Below, one piece after another: positions 34,430-44,536 of a stretch of DNA of 64,000 nucleotides. Below the pieces are notes generated by a model. That model saw nothing but the letters and a program-made list of their open reading frames with translations, was not told where the DNA came from and searched no databases. The position numbers were made by a program, and so were the translations under genes. The DNA lies in contig NZ_JANUGZ010000002.1 in the NCBI RefSeq assembly GCF_024753205.1, positions 310,001 to 374,000 on the forward strand. Reading direction: 5' to 3'. Position 1 is the first letter of the stretch, and each line of letters begins with the position of its first letter. This DNA comes from Massilia aurea. Lineage in GTDB: Bacteria; Pseudomonadota; Gammaproteobacteria; Burkholderiales; Burkholderiaceae_D.

Positions 34430-35449
34430 TTACACCGGGGCGCCCAGACTGGTCAGGAAGCGCTCGCACTCGGCCGGCATCGGCGCGCGCAAGGTCATGC
34501 GCTCGCCCGAATCCGGATGCGTGAACGTGATCTGGTGCGCATGCAAGAACATGCGCTTGAGCGCGCCACGGCTGTCGGTCGCCTTGTGCAATTGCTTGTT
34601 GAACGCGAAGTCACCGTACTTTTCGTCGCCCAGGATTGGAAAGCCCGACGAGGCCAGGTGAACCCGGATCTGGTGCGTGCGCCCTGTCTTGAGCTCAGCT
34701 TCAAGTAAGGCGAAATTGTGCCATTTTTTTAACAAACTGAAAATCGTGTGCGCTTCCTGACCACCGGCCTGGACCAGCACGCGCTTCTCACCTTCGGCGC
34801 TCGTGTATTTATGCAGCGGCAAGCGGATGTGCTGGCGCTTGTTCACCCAGTCGCCTTTCACGGCTGCATAGTAACGCTTGTCGGTCGTGCCTTCGCGCAT
34901 CTGGTCATGCAGGTGCGTCAGCGCGCTGCGTTTTTTGCCGATCAACAAGAGGCCCGAGGTTTCACGGTCGAGTCGGTGTACCAGCTCCAGGAACTTCGCT
35001 TGCGGGCGCGCGGCGCGCAATTGTTCGATCACGCCGTACGACACACCCGAGCCGCCGTGTACGGCCACGCCGCAGGGCTTGTCGATCACGAGCAGATGCG
35101 CGTCTTCATAGACAACCGCAAATTCGGCGCCCGGCGCGGCGTGTTCGGCCGACTTTTCGGCGATGCGGATGGGTGGAATGCGGACGGTGTCACCGGCAAC
35201 CAGGCGGTACAACTGGTCGATGCGGCCCTTGTTGACACGGACTTCGCCGGAGCGAAGGATACGGTAGATGTGGCTCTTTGGTACGCCTTTACAGACACGC
35301 AACAGGTAGTTGTCGATGCGCTGGCCGGCTTCTTCTTCGTCGATTGTCACGAACTGCGCTTGCAGTGCTGCGGGGGATGAAGGGGGGACACTATCGTTCT
35401 GCATTGCCATTCGGTCTGTCTTCCCAGAAATTCTCTCTAAGTCCTTCAT
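34430..35449 (-). CDS. rluC: 23S rRNA pseudouridine synthase RluC
   Basis: Up to 339 residues. An S4 domain (about 42-95, QRIDNYLLRVCKGVPKSHIYRILRSGEVRVN) is followed by the synthase domain with LLVIDKPCGVAVHGGSG, the catalytic aspartate in LVHRLDRETSGLLL, and LKTGRTHQIRVHLASSGFPILGDEKYG. RluC modifies three uridines of 23S rRNA. The start is uncertain: ATG 35449 opens the frame, but a TATATT-like -10 lies within about 10 bp of it on this strand, which favours ATG 35410. It diverges from rne, a conserved neighbour. Confidence 0.95.
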   Translation of the reverse strand: MKDLERISGKTDRMAMQNDSVPPSSPAALQAQFVTIDEEEAGQRIDNYLLRVCKGVPKSHIYRILRSGEVRVNKGRIDQLYRLVAGDTVRIPPIRIAEKSAEHAAPGAEFAVVYEDAHLLVIDKPCGVAVHGGSGVSYGVIEQLRAARPQAKFLELVHRLDRETSGLLLIGKKRSALTHLHDQMREGTTDKRYYAAVKGDWVNKRQHIRLPLHKYTSAEGEKRVLVQAGGQEAHTIFSLLKKWHNFALLEAELKTGRTHQIRVHLASSGFPILGDEKYGDFAFNKQLHKATDSRGALKRMFLHAHQITFTHPDSGERMTLRAPMPAECERFLTSLGAPV

Positions 35450-36070
35450 TTTGAATATATAATCGACAGGCGGCGGTCAAACCTCTGCTGGTGTAAGAAT
35501 TAAAATGAAATTTTACACTGGGGCACGCCCCATCGGCCCCGCCAAGTGCAAATTCGATGGAAAGAACGTGTACGCACATCCTTGCGCCAATCAAGGTTGC
35601 AACCGATTTGTAATCGGATTGCGCGCAATGATGCCGGATTGGATTGTCAGGATTCTTAAGGATAAGTACCAGCAAGCATCCTTAACAAAGTGCTTGCCGG
35701 TTGATGGTGTCGATAACGCTTGTCGTTTTCGCCGACCCCGCTGCTGCAGCATCCACACCGCTTGAGCAAGGCTGTCTCTTCGCCTCCAGGCCGGTCGGTT
35801 GCTGGCGCCCAGGGTCGGCTGGCTGTGGCACACCCTCCCTTGTTCGTTGCTGTGCCAACCCCAATGTGGTGGCAGGTAACGAACAAAAGTTGCGGCGTGT
35901 TTAGACAATGACGTTCGGCCCCACAGCGCCCCGTTGCGGCAGCGAATTACTTTGCTGTACCGCACGCCCGGGCATACCCCCTCCTGTCACCCGTCCCCGC
36001 ATACATCCCTGTAGCTGCGCCGCCCGTGAGGGCGGCCTTCACACGGCCCCCGGGTCACGGAGTACTAAAA
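35450..36070 (+). promoter_or_regulatory. Long leader/promoter region of rne
   Basis: About 620 bp between divergent rluC and rne. TATAAT at 35458-35463 is a good -10 for rne but has a weak -35; if used, the rne leader would be about 600 nt. A perfect hairpin (GCCGCCC-gtga-GGGCGGC, 36019-36036) lies 35 bp before the rne ATG. Long structured leaders mediate autoregulation of rne in E. coli; that this one does so is inference. No convincing gene was found in the short open frames here. Confidence 0.5.
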
Positions 36071-39000
36071 ATGAAACGCATGTTGTTTAACGCGACGCAG
36101 CAAGAAGAGCTGCGCGTCGCTATTGTCGATGGCCAGAAGCTGATCGACATCGATATCGAGACTGCCGGTCGCGAACAGCGCAAGTCGAATATCTACAAGG
36201 GTGTCATCACCCGCATCGAACCCTCCCTCGAAGCCTGCTTCGTCAGCTACGGCGAAGACCGCCACGGTTTCCTCCCCTTCAAAGAAGTCGCCCGCACGTA
36301 TTTCCGTGAAGGTGTCGACGTGCGCAATTGCTCCATCAAGGAAGCGCTGCGCGAAGGCCAGGAAATCATGGTCCAGGTCGAAAAAGAAGAACGCGGCAAC
36401 AAGGGCGCTGCCCTGACCTCGTTCATCTCGCTGGCCGGCCGCTACCTCGTCCTGATGCCGAACAACCCGCGCGGCGGTGGTGTATCGCGCCGCGTCGAAG
36501 GCGAAGAACGCCAGGAACTGCGCGAAACGATGGACAAGCTCGACCTGCCGCAAGGCATGTCGGTGATCGCCCGCACTGCCGGCATCGGCCGTAACGTCGA
36601 AGAACTGCAGTGGGACTTGAACTACCTGATGCAACTGTGGCGCGCGATCGAAGGCGCCGGCAAGTCGTCCAACGGCGCGTTCCTGATCTATCAGGAATCG
36701 TCGCTCGTCATCCGCGCGATCCGCGATTACTTCCAGCCGGACATCGGCGAAGTGCTGATCGACACCGACGAAATCTATGAACAGGCGCAGCAGTTCATGA
36801 GCCACGTGATGCCCGACATGGCGCACCGCGTGAAGCGTTACAGCGACGACGTGCCGCTGTTCTCGCGTTTCCAGATCGAACACCAGATCGAAACCGCCTA
36901 CGCGCGCACCGTGCCGCTGCCATCGGGCGGCGCCATCGTGATCGACCACACCGAAGCGCTGGTCTCGATCGACGTCAACTCGGCCCGCGCCACGCGCGGC
37001 TCGGACATCGAAACGACCGCCTTCAACACCAACTGCGAAGCAGCCGACGAAGTGGCGCGCCAGCTGCGCCTGCGCGATCTGGGCGGCCTGATCGTGATCG
37101 ACTTCATCGACATGGAAGTGGCCAAGAACCAGCGCGAAGTCGAACAGCGCCTCAAGGATGCGCTGCACCATGACCGCGCCCGCGTCCAGATGGGCAAGAT
37201 TTCGCGCTTCGGCCTGATGGAACTGTCGCGCCAGCGCCTGCGTCCGTCGCTGTCCGAAGGCTCCCACGTGACCTGCCCGCGCTGCTCGGGCACCGGCCAC
37301 ATCCGCGATACCGAATCGTCGGCCCTGCAAGTCCTGCGCATCATCCAGGAAGAGGCGATGAAGGAAAATTCGGCCGCCATCCACGTGCAGGTGCCCGTCG
37401 ATGTCGCCGCCTTCCTGCTGAACGAAAAGCGTGGCGAAGTGCTCAAGATCGAGAACCGCCACCGCATCACCGTGATCCTGATCCCGAACAAGCATCTGGA
37501 CACGCCGCATTACAAGCTCGAGCGCATCAAGCACGACGATCCGCGCCTCGAAGACGCACACGCCAGCTACGCGATGGCCGAGTCGGCCGATACCGACATG
37601 GCCTACGCGAAACGCCAGAAAGAAGAAGCCAAGCCGCGCCAGGAAGCCGTCGTCAAGACGATCACCCCGGCCCAGCCTGCGCCGCTGGTCGACCGCAGCG
37701 AGGCGGCCAAGCCAGTCAAGCCGGCCGTCGCCCCTGCTGTGGCGGTGCCCGTGCCTGCGCCAGTGGAAGAAGAAGGTTTCTTTGCCAAGCTGCGCAACTT
37801 CTTCTTCGGCAAGCCAGAACCGAAAGGCGCCGCACCGGCCGTGCTGGTGGAAGTGCCTGTCGCCGCCCCTGCGCAGGCAGAGCGCGACCGCAACAACCGC
37901 ACCAAGAATGGCCGCACCGGTGGCCGTCCAGCTGGCAAGCCGGGCCGTGAGCGCGAAGAGCGTGAGCCAGTTGCCAAGACCGCCGCACCGGGCGAAGAGC
38001 TGGCCAAGGGCCCGGACGCCGAAGCGCGTCCACCACGCCCGCCGCGCCCGCCACGCCCACCGCGCGAAGGTCGCGAGCCACGTGAACCACGCGACCCGGC
38101 CGATGCCGCGCCACGTGCCGAAGGCGCCGAGCGTCCGGAACGTGCCGAGCGTCCTGAACGCGGCGAGCGCAAAGAGCGCCAGCCACGTCAGCCGCGCGAG
38201 CGCACCGAGCGTACGGAACGCACCACCCAGGTCATCGAAGCCAAGCTCGATGAAATCAATGTCAGCCAGGTGGTGTCGAACACCACCGTCGCCGTGACCA
38301 CCACGGGTCCGGAAGGCAGCCAGGAAGTCGTGCAGCAAGTCATCAAATCGGTGACCACGATCGGCCCGGATGGTGAAGAAGTCGAGATGGATGGCGACGA
38401 GCCACGCCGTCGTCGTCGTCGCGGTGGCCGTAACCGCAACCGTCGCGATCGTGATCAGATCGAAGGCGAAGGCGGCGAAGGCAACGAAGACGCACCAGCA
38501 TTCGCGCCGGTAGCGGACGAAGAAGTTGCCAAGGTGGCAGCAGCCGCCCGCGCCGCCCGCGGCAAGCAGGCGCAGTCCGGCGCCCAGGCGCCGTGGCCGT
38601 TCCCGACCTCGGCATCGATTGCTGCCAAGGATGATGCGGCGCAAGCTGCAACTACAGCTGCAGTACCAGCGGCTGCACCGGTGGTTGCGCAAGCGGCGCC
38701 GGTCGAGGGCACGATGTTCCCGACGTCGGCATCGATGGCGGCAACGACGACCGAGGCGGCGCCTGCCAATGTTGAGCCAGTCAACTTCCCGACGGCAGCA
38801 TCGATGGGCGCGCCGGCAGAAGTTTCGGCACCAGCACCGGCGCCAGCATCGACCGAACCGGTCATGTTCCCGACGGCGGCATCGGTGGCGGCTGAACACG
38901 TTGCTGAACCGGTCGTGGCCGAGGCTGCTCCTGCACCAGCGCCTGTCGAGCCGGCGCCGGTGGTGGAAGTCGCCCCTGCGCCAGTGGTCGAGCCTGTGAC

Positions 39001-39265
39001 CGCCGTGGCCGTCGAGCCAGCGCCGGTGGCAGCCGCGCAAGTGACCACGGCGCCTGCGCCAGTGGCTTCTACCCCTGCGCCAAAGCTGGATGACATGCTG
39101 GCCGAAGCGGGCCTGCAACTGGCCGCGACCGATCCTGAAAAGCTGCGCGCCGCTCAGGCCGCAGCAGCGCAAGCTGCCACGCCGGTGCGCGTTGGCCGTG
39201 CCCGCAAGCCGGTCGTCGTGCCGGTCGACGAGCCGCTGGTGCAGGTCGATACCAGCCGTCAGTAA
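36071..39265 (+). CDS. rne: Ribonuclease E
   Basis: 1064 residues; ATG 36071 begins [22 protein letters not shown] and has GGAG upstream. The catalytic half has an S1 domain (about 38-120), 5' sensor, and DNase I-like domain with both metal aspartates ([14 protein letters not shown] and [11 protein letters not shown]), and the zinc-link CPRCSGTGH. From about residue 510 the protein is disordered: an Arg/Glu/Pro-rich stretch (about 650-730, RNA-binding type), [17 protein letters not shown], then an Ala/Pro/Val-rich tail with four FPT-x-AS motifs. RNase E is the core of the RNA degradosome. Confidence 0.96.
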   Translation: MKRMLFNATQQEELRVAIVDGQKLIDIDIETAGREQRKSNIYKGVITRIEPSLEACFVSYGEDRHGFLPFKEVARTYFREGVDVRNCSIKEALREGQEIMVQVEKEERGNKGAALTSFISLAGRYLVLMPNNPRGGGVSRRVEGEERQELRETMDKLDLPQGMSVIARTAGIGRNVEELQWDLNYLMQLWRAIEGAGKSSNGAFLIYQESSLVIRAIRDYFQPDIGEVLIDTDEIYEQAQQFMSHVMPDMAHRVKRYSDDVPLFSRFQIEHQIETAYARTVPLPSGGAIVIDHTEALVSIDVNSARATRGSDIETTAFNTNCEAADEVARQLRLRDLGGLIVIDFIDMEVAKNQREVEQRLKDALHHDRARVQMGKISRFGLMELSRQRLRPSLSEGSHVTCPRCSGTGHIRDTESSALQVLRIIQEEAMKENSAAIHVQVPVDVAAFLLNEKRGEVLKIENRHRITVILIPNKHLDTPHYKLERIKHDDPRLEDAHASYAMAESADTDMAYAKRQKEEAKPRQEAVVKTITPAQPAPLVDRSEAAKPVKPAVAPAVAVPVPAPVEEEGFFAKLRNFFFGKPEPKGAAPAVLVEVPVAAPAQAERDRNNRTKNGRTGGRPAGKPGREREEREPVAKTAAPGEELAKGPDAEARPPRPPRPPRPPREGREPREPRDPADAAPRAEGAERPERAERPERGERKERQPRQPRERTERTERTTQVIEAKLDEINVSQVVSNTTVAVTTTGPEGSQEVVQQVIKSVTTIGPDGEEVEMDGDEPRRRRRRGGRNRNRRDRDQIEGEGGEGNEDAPAFAPVADEEVAKVAAAARAARGKQAQSGAQAPWPFPTSASIAAKDDAAQAATTAAVPAAAPVVAQAAPVEGTMFPTSASMAATTTEAAPANVEPVNFPTAASMGAPAEVSAPAPAPASTEPVMFPTAASVAAEHVAEPVVAEAAPAPAPVEPAPVVEVAPAPVVEPVTAVAVEPAPVAAAQVTTAPAPVASTPAPKLDDMLAEAGLQLAATDPEKLRAAQAAAAQAATPVRVGRARKPVVVPVDEPLVQVDTSRQ

Positions 39266-39290
39266 GCACTAAGCAATAAGCCGTAGCGTA

Positions 39291-39376
39291 CGTCGTTCCC
39301 GCGCAGGCGGGAATCCAAGTTGATTAGCGTTGCGATAACGCTGGTACCTTGGGTTCCCGCCTTCGCGGGAACGACG
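39291..39376. repeat. Palindromic dispersed repeat after rne
   Basis: Two 29-bp arms (39291-39319 and 39348-39376) are inverted copies with two mismatches, and each arm is itself a hairpin of the TTCCCGC...GCGGGAA kind. Elements reading CGTTCCCGCG-AAGGCGGGAA are common dispersed repeats in proteobacteria. It may also terminate rne transcripts. Confidence 0.8.
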
Positions 39377-39452
39377 CATTTGGGCCGCATTACTCCCTCC
39401 AACGACACACCCTCGCCCGGCAGTATTCCCGGGCGCATGCTATCGTATTGGA

Positions 39453-40565
39453 ATGGCTGAAAAAATCATCCTTATCAATGACCTGCGCTCATCGAAGCTG
39501 CGGGTCCCGGCCGTGCCGGAAGCACCTACGGGCCTGCTGAGCGACGCGCTCGGCCGGCCGCTGCACGACTTGCGCATTTCCGTCACCGACCGCTGCAATT
39601 TCCGCTGCGTGTATTGCATGCCGAAGGAAGTGTTCGACAAGGATTACCAATATCTGCCGCACGGCGACCTGCTGTCGTTCGAAGAGATTACGCGCGTCGC
39701 GCGCCTGTTTGTCGCACACGGCGTCGAAAAACTGCGCCTGACGGGCGGCGAACCACTGCTGCGCAAGAATCTCGAACGCCTGGTCGGCATGCTGCGTGCG
39801 CTCCCTACCCCCAGTGGCCGTCCGCTCGACCTCACTTTGACGACCAATGGCTCGATCCTGGCACGCAAGGCGCAAGCCCTGAAAGATGCGGGGCTGGACC
39901 GGGTCACGGTGTCGCTCGACGCGCTCGACGACGGCGTATTCCGCAGCATGAACGATGTCGATTTTTCGGTGGCCGATGTGCTGCATGGCATCGATACCGC
40001 ACATGCCGTGGGCCTGGGGCCGGTCAAGGTCAATATGGTCGTAAAGGGCGGCACCAATGTCGATCAGATCCTGCCGATGGCGCGCCACTTCAAGGGCTCA
40101 CCGACGATCCTGCGCTTCATCGAATTCATGGATGTGGGCGCGTCGAACGGCTGGGACATGCGCGACGTCGTGCCGTCGGGCGACGTGGTGCGCCGTATCT
40201 CGGCCGAGCTGCCGCTGGTGCCGGTGGCCGCCAACTACAGCGGCGAGACCGCCTCGCGCTGGCGCTACGTCGATGGCGACGGCGAGATCGGCGTGATTTC
40301 CAGCGTCACGCAGGCGTTCTGCGGCGACTGCAGCCGCCTGCGCCTGTCGACCGAAGGTAAGCTGTACACCTGCCTGTTCGCCACACGCGGCCACGATATG
40401 CGCGCACTGCTGCGCGAAGGCCATGACGACCTGGCCCTGAGCGGCGCCATCGCGCAACTGTGGCGCGGCCGGGCCGACCGCTATTCCGAAACCCGCTCGG
40501 CAGAGACCGGCACCGGCCAGCTGGACGGACCGCGCCGGGTTGAAATGTCCTATATTGGTGGCTGA
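39453..40565 (+). CDS. moaA: GTP 3',8-cyclase MoaA
   Basis: 370 residues, the radical-SAM enzyme starting molybdenum cofactor synthesis from GTP. The SAM cluster motif is CNFRCVYC, with [18 protein letters not shown] and [10 protein letters not shown] behind it. The C-terminal second cluster has the C-x2-C part of the pattern in [22 protein letters not shown]. It runs into the mobA-moeA fusion 21 bp downstream, forming a Moco synthesis pair. Confidence 0.97.
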   Translation: MAEKIILINDLRSSKLRVPAVPEAPTGLLSDALGRPLHDLRISVTDRCNFRCVYCMPKEVFDKDYQYLPHGDLLSFEEITRVARLFVAHGVEKLRLTGGEPLLRKNLERLVGMLRALPTPSGRPLDLTLTTNGSILARKAQALKDAGLDRVTVSLDALDDGVFRSMNDVDFSVADVLHGIDTAHAVGLGPVKVNMVVKGGTNVDQILPMARHFKGSPTILRFIEFMDVGASNGWDMRDVVPSGDVVRRISAELPLVPVAANYSGETASRWRYVDGDGEIGVISSVTQAFCGDCSRLRLSTEGKLYTCLFATRGHDMRALLREGHDDLALSGAIAQLWRGRADRYSETRSAETGTGQLDGPRRVEMSYIGG

Positions 40566-40586
40566 CAGCCGGTGGTTAATCAAACG

Positions 40587-42464
40587 ATGGAGGCAGGCTT
40601 GATCAGCGGATTGGTTCTGGCGGGCGGGCGTGGCTCGCGCATGGGCAATGTGGACAAGGGCTTGCAGCCGTTCCGCTCCAGCACGATGGTCGAGCACGTA
40701 CTGGCGCGCCTGCGGCCGCAGGTCGGGCCGCTCGCAATCAACGCCAACCGCAATCTCGACACGTACCGCGCATTTGGCGCGCCCGTGCTGACCGACGAGA
40801 TGGCGGATTTTCCGGGCCCGCTGGCCGGGCTCGAAACGGGCTTGCGTCACTGCACCACGCCGTATCTGCTGACGGTACCATGTGATTCGCCATTCCTGCC
40901 ACTTGACCTGGCCGCGCGCCTGTTCGCTGCGCTCCAGGAGCACGACGCCGACGTGGCCTACGCCGCGACGCAGGAAGCAGGCATGCTGGTCCAGCCGCAT
41001 CCTGTGTTCTGCCTGGTGCGTGCCGACCGGCTGCCCGTGTTGTCGGCCTATCTGGCCCAGGGCGGCCGCCGGGTCGACGGCTGGTACCGCGATATCAAGG
41101 CCGTTGAAGTCGTGTTCGACGATGCTGACGCCTTCCGCAACATCAACACGCTCGACGAGCTGCGCGGGCTCGAACAACCGGCCTTCCCTGCCAGCCTGGC
41201 CCAGGTGGCCAGCTGCATCAACGGCTATGACCCGAACGCGCTGCCGGTGCGCGACGCCCAGCGCATCATCTGCGAATTCGTGCAGCCGGTGCGCGCCGTC
41301 GAAATGGTGGCGCTGCGCGCAAGCCTGGGCCGCGTGCTGGCGCGCGACCTGGTCTCGCCGATCAACGTGCCGGCGCACGACAATTCGGCGATGGATGGCT
41401 ACGCGCTGCGCGGCGCCGACCTGCCGCTGGACGGCGTGGCGACGTTCAAGGTGGTCGATATTGTCTATGCCGGCAAGCCGTCCGCGGTCGTGCCCGGTCC
41501 CGGTGAGTGCGTACGCATCATGACGGGCGGCGTAATGCCGGCCGGCTGCGACAGCGTGCTGCCGCAGGAATTTGCCGACAACGGCGACGACGTCGCGATG
41601 ACCGTGCGAGCCGGCGCTATCCGCGCCGGCGACAACCGCCGGCTGGCGGGCGAAGATTTGAAGGCCGGCAGCGCCGCCCTGAAGGCCGGCCGCATCATCC
41701 GGCCATCCGACCTGGGCTTGTGCGCATCGCTGGGCTTTGCCGAAATCCCCGTGCAACGGCGCTTGCGCGTGGCGTTCTTCTCGACCGGCGACGAACTGCG
41801 CTCGATCGGCGAGCCGCTGGGCGAAGGCTGCGTCTACGACAGCAACCGCTACACGATTTACGGCATGCTCCAGCGCCTCGGCTGCGAGATCATCGACATG
41901 GGCGTCGTGCGCGACAGCCCGGAAGCGCTGGAAGACGCACTGCGCACCGCCTGCGAAAACGCCGACGCGATCATCACGTCGGGCGGCGTCTCGGTCGGCG
42001 CGGCCGACTACACCAAACAGGTGATGGCGCAGCTGGGCGACGTCACGTTCTGGAAAGTGGGCATGCGCCCTGGCCGCCCGCTGGCATTCGGGCGCGTCAC
42101 ATCGAACGGCCGCAGCGCCTTCCTGTTCGGCCTGCCGGGCAATCCGGTGGCCGTGATGGTGTCGTTCTACTTCTTCGCGCGCGACGCGCTTCTGCAGATG
42201 ATGGGCGCGAACGCCCCACTGCCGCTGCTGCAGGCACGCTCGTCCGAAGCAATCCGCAAGAAACCAGGCCGCACCGAATACCAGCGCGGCATCATCACAC
42301 GCAGCGCCGACGGCACACCTGAAGTGCGCCTCACCGGCGCCCAAGGCTCAGGCATCCTGCGCTCAATGTCCGAAGCCAACTGCATGGTGGTACTGCACGA
42401 TGAGCAAGGCAGCGTGGCCGCTGGCGACATGGTCGACATCCTGCCATTCGAAGGCCTGTTCTAA
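40587..42464 (+). CDS. MobA-MoeA fusion: Mo-cofactor guanylyltransferase + molybdotransferase
   Basis: About 625 residues in one clean frame joining two enzymes normally encoded apart. Residues 1-195 are MobA: LVLAGGRGSRMGNVDKGLQPF (GTP-binding loop), FPGPLAGLETGL, TVPCDSPFLP. Residues about 205-625 are MoeA: AHDNSAMDGYAL, IMTGGVMPAGCDSVLPQE, FFSTGDELRSIG, IITSGGVSVGAADY and FGLPGNPVAVMVSF. MoeA inserts molybdate into molybdopterin; MobA adds GMP to give bis-MGD. An alternative GTG start lies at 40572. Fusion would couple the last two steps of cofactor maturation. Confidence 0.93.
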   Translation: MEAGLISGLVLAGGRGSRMGNVDKGLQPFRSSTMVEHVLARLRPQVGPLAINANRNLDTYRAFGAPVLTDEMADFPGPLAGLETGLRHCTTPYLLTVPCDSPFLPLDLAARLFAALQEHDADVAYAATQEAGMLVQPHPVFCLVRADRLPVLSAYLAQGGRRVDGWYRDIKAVEVVFDDADAFRNINTLDELRGLEQPAFPASLAQVASCINGYDPNALPVRDAQRIICEFVQPVRAVEMVALRASLGRVLARDLVSPINVPAHDNSAMDGYALRGADLPLDGVATFKVVDIVYAGKPSAVVPGPGECVRIMTGGVMPAGCDSVLPQEFADNGDDVAMTVRAGAIRAGDNRRLAGEDLKAGSAALKAGRIIRPSDLGLCASLGFAEIPVQRRLRVAFFSTGDELRSIGEPLGEGCVYDSNRYTIYGMLQRLGCEIIDMGVVRDSPEALEDALRTACENADAIITSGGVSVGAADYTKQVMAQLGDVTFWKVGMRPGRPLAFGRVTSNGRSAFLFGLPGNPVAVMVSFYFFARDALLQMMGANAPLPLLQARSSEAIRKKPGRTEYQRGIITRSADGTPEVRLTGAQGSGILRSMSEANCMVVLHDEQGSVAAGDMVDILPFEGLF

Positions 42465-42525
42465 GCCCCCCAGACGCAACTCCACACCTACCGCGATCAC
42501 CAAATTGTTGCCCCCAGACCCTTAC

Positions 42526-42606
42526 AAAACAATTAGGGTCAGAGTCGAATTGTTTGACAACTTTGGATAATTGCCCATTAATTCGACTCTGACCCTAATT
42601 AATTTT
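42526..42606. repeat. REP/MITE-like palindrome, copy 1
   Basis: An inverted repeat: AATTAGGGTCAGAGTCGAATT at the left and AATTCGACTCTGACCCTAATT at the right, with about 33 bp between that is nearly identical in copy 2. The GGGTCAGAGTCGAATT sequence is a widespread dispersed palindrome, often tied to REP-associated tyrosine transposases. No such gene is present here. Confidence 0.85.
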
Positions 42607-42692
42607 GGCTGTTTTTTCGACTAAATCGAGTTATCCTGGAAATTGAGTTCCAGGCGGAATCAGATTTGGCGTTTGGCGGTTAAAAACCCTCT

Positions 42693-42773
42693 AAAACAAT
42701 TAGGGTCAGAGTCGAATTGTTTGACAACATTGGGTAATTGCCCATTAATTCTACTCTGACCCTGATTGTTTTT
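42693..42773. repeat. REP/MITE-like palindrome, copy 2
   Basis: A second direct copy of the 42526 element, about 87 bp downstream and over 90% identical by eye. Its right arm has two changes (AATTCTACTCTGACCCTGATT), so the palindrome is less perfect. Both copies fill the gap between mobA-moeA and rmuC, and may act as terminators for the two convergent genes. Confidence 0.85.
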
Positions 42774-42802
42774 GTGACTTGGGGAAAATTGTAGCGGTGC
42801 TG

Positions 42803-44128
42803 TCAGTCTTCGCGTTCCAGGCCGTCAGAGCCCAGGAGTAATTGGGCGGCTTCGCTTGGGAGTGCTTCGACGGATTTGAGCTTGCGGGCCATCTGGCGGC
42901 TGCGCACTTCGGCGTTTTCGATGTTTTTGGCGGCGCGCTCCAGCGTCGTCTTGGTGGCGGCCAGCACGTCGCCGAATTTGGTGAATTCGGTTTTGACTGC
43001 GCCCAGCACCTGCCACACTTCGGACGAGCGCTTTTCCAGCGCCAGCGTGCGGAAGCCCATTTGCAGGCTGTTGAGCAAGGCGCTCAGCGTCGACGGGCCG
43101 GCGATCGTCACGCGCAGCGTGCGCTGCAGGTCGTCGGCCAGGCCCGGGCGGCGCATCACTTCGGCGTACAGGCCCTCGGTCGGCAGGAACAGGATCGCGA
43201 AATCCGTCGTCTGTGGCGGCGAGACGTATTTGTCGCAGATGGTTTGCGCCTCGCGCCGCACTGCCCGTTCCAGCTCGGCGCCGGCGCGGATGACGCCTTC
43301 GGCGTCCGCAATGTCGGCCGCGGCCTGCAGGCGTTCGTACTGCTCCTTCGGGAACTTGGCGTCGATCGGCAGCCACAACGGCGCGCCGCCGTCGACGGTG
43401 CCCGGCAGCTTGATCGCGAACTCCACCCGCGCGTTCGAGCCTGCCACTGTCTCGACGTTCTTCGCATACTGCTCGACCGTCAATACCTGCTCGAGCAGCA
43501 TCTCCAGCTGTACCTCGCCCCACGTGCCGCGCGTCTTCACGTTGGTGAGCACGCGCTTGAGATCCCCCACGCCGATGGCCAGTTGCTGCATCTCGCCGAG
43601 GCCCTGGTGGACTTTTTCCAGCCGCTCCGACACCTGGCGGAACGATTCCGTCAGCCGCGTTTCCAGCGTCGCGTGCAGCTTTTCGTCGACCGTCTGGCGC
43701 ATCTCTTCCAGACGCTTGCCATTGTCCGCCTGCAGGTCGCGGATTTTTGACTCCAGCGTGTTGCGCACTTCGAGCATGCGCTGGGCGTTCGATTCGGTCA
43801 GGTTGCCCAGCGTTTGCTGCAGCGTGTCGGCAAAGCGCTTGAGCGCGCGCGCCTGCTCTTCCCGTCCGCTGCTCGATTGCAGCTGCATCTGCTGACGCAT
43901 GCTGTCAAATTGCTGGACCGACGCGTTGTGATACTGGGCCAGGTGGCCGGCGGTCTCCTGGCGCGTCGATTGCGCGCTGGCCTGCAGTTCCTGGCGCAGC
44001 TCGCGCTCGAGCCGTTCGATGTGCGCGCCGTTGCCATCGCCGCTGCCGCGCAGGCGCAGCAAGACCAGCACCAGCAAGGCGATGATGAGCGCGAGGCTCA
44101 CCAGGATCAGAATTTCTGCTGTCGTCAT
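42803..44128 (-). CDS. rmuC: DNA recombination protein RmuC
   Basis: 441 residues. An N-terminal membrane helix (EILILVSLALIIALLVLVLL) is followed by a long coiled coil (about 35-190, LRQELQASAQSTRQE to RQVSERLEKVHQGLGEMQ) and the nuclease-like domain with LKRVLTNVKTRGTWGEVQLEMLLEQ, PIDAKFPKEQYERL, CDKYVSPPQTTDFAILFLPTEGLYAEV and AGPSTLSALLNSLQMGFR. RmuC proteins limit inversions at short inverted repeats. Confidence 0.95.
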   Translation of the reverse strand: MTTAEILILVSLALIIALLVLVLLRLRGSGDGNGAHIERLERELRQELQASAQSTRQETAGHLAQYHNASVQQFDSMRQQMQLQSSSGREEQARALKRFADTLQQTLGNLTESNAQRMLEVRNTLESKIRDLQADNGKRLEEMRQTVDEKLHATLETRLTESFRQVSERLEKVHQGLGEMQQLAIGVGDLKRVLTNVKTRGTWGEVQLEMLLEQVLTVEQYAKNVETVAGSNARVEFAIKLPGTVDGGAPLWLPIDAKFPKEQYERLQAAADIADAEGVIRAGAELERAVRREAQTICDKYVSPPQTTDFAILFLPTEGLYAEVMRRPGLADDLQRTLRVTIAGPSTLSALLNSLQMGFRTLALEKRSSEVWQVLGAVKTEFTKFGDVLAATKTTLERAAKNIENAEVRSRQMARKLKSVEALPSEAAQLLLGSDGLERED

Positions 44129-44132
44129 TGTC

Positions 44133-44534
44133 TCAATCGGCTTTGTTGCGCATCCAGTCGGCGGTCTCGAAGAAGGACGTCAGCAGGCGGACCCGAAGCG
44201 CCTCGTCATAGCCCAGGTCTTCCATCGCCCACGCCATCGCGCGCAGCCACGCGTCGCGCTCCTTCGTGCCGATCGCATACGGCAGGTGACGCGCGCGCAG
44301 GCGCGGATGGCCGTAGCGTTCTATATACAGGTCCGGACCGCCCATCCACCCGGACAAAAACATGAACAGCTTGTCGCGCGAGCTGTCATTGGGCACCGGG
44401 TGCATCACGTGGATGTTGGCGAACTCCGGCTCGAGCTGCATCAGGTCATAGAAGCGGTCCACCAGCGCGCGCAGGCGCTCGGCGCCGCCCATGATCTCGT
44501 ACAGCGTTGGCGTGTCGGCTTGCGTATCTTGCAT
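44133..44534 (-). CDS. Group II truncated haemoglobin
   Basis: 133 residues from ATG 44534 (MQDTQADTPTLYEIMGGAERLRALVDRFYDLM). It shows the trHbII pattern: YDLMQLEPEFANIH, the LFMFLSGWMGGPDLYIERYGHPRLRARHLPY stretch with the proximal histidine, and the conserved tryptophan in WLRAMAWAM. Likely roles are oxygen, NO or peroxide chemistry. A longer frame upstream runs into the permease gene and is not used. Its start is 3 bp from the end of the permease gene. Confidence 0.92.
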   Translation of the reverse strand: MQDTQADTPTLYEIMGGAERLRALVDRFYDLMQLEPEFANIHVMHPVPNDSSRDKLFMFLSGWMGGPDLYIERYGHPRLRARHLPYAIGTKERDAWLRAMAWAMEDLGYDEALRVRLLTSFFETADWMRNKAD

Positions 44535-44536
44535 GC

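Noticed and set aside
35505..35765. An 86-residue frame in the rne leader (MKFYTGARPIGPAKC...)
   Set aside because: No ribosome site or family match; the end is cysteine/arginine low-quality sequence. Treated as leader.
36065..39172. A 1035-residue minus-strand frame opposite rne
   Set aside because: Arg/His/Trp low-complexity sequence with no domain, entirely antisense to a strong gene.
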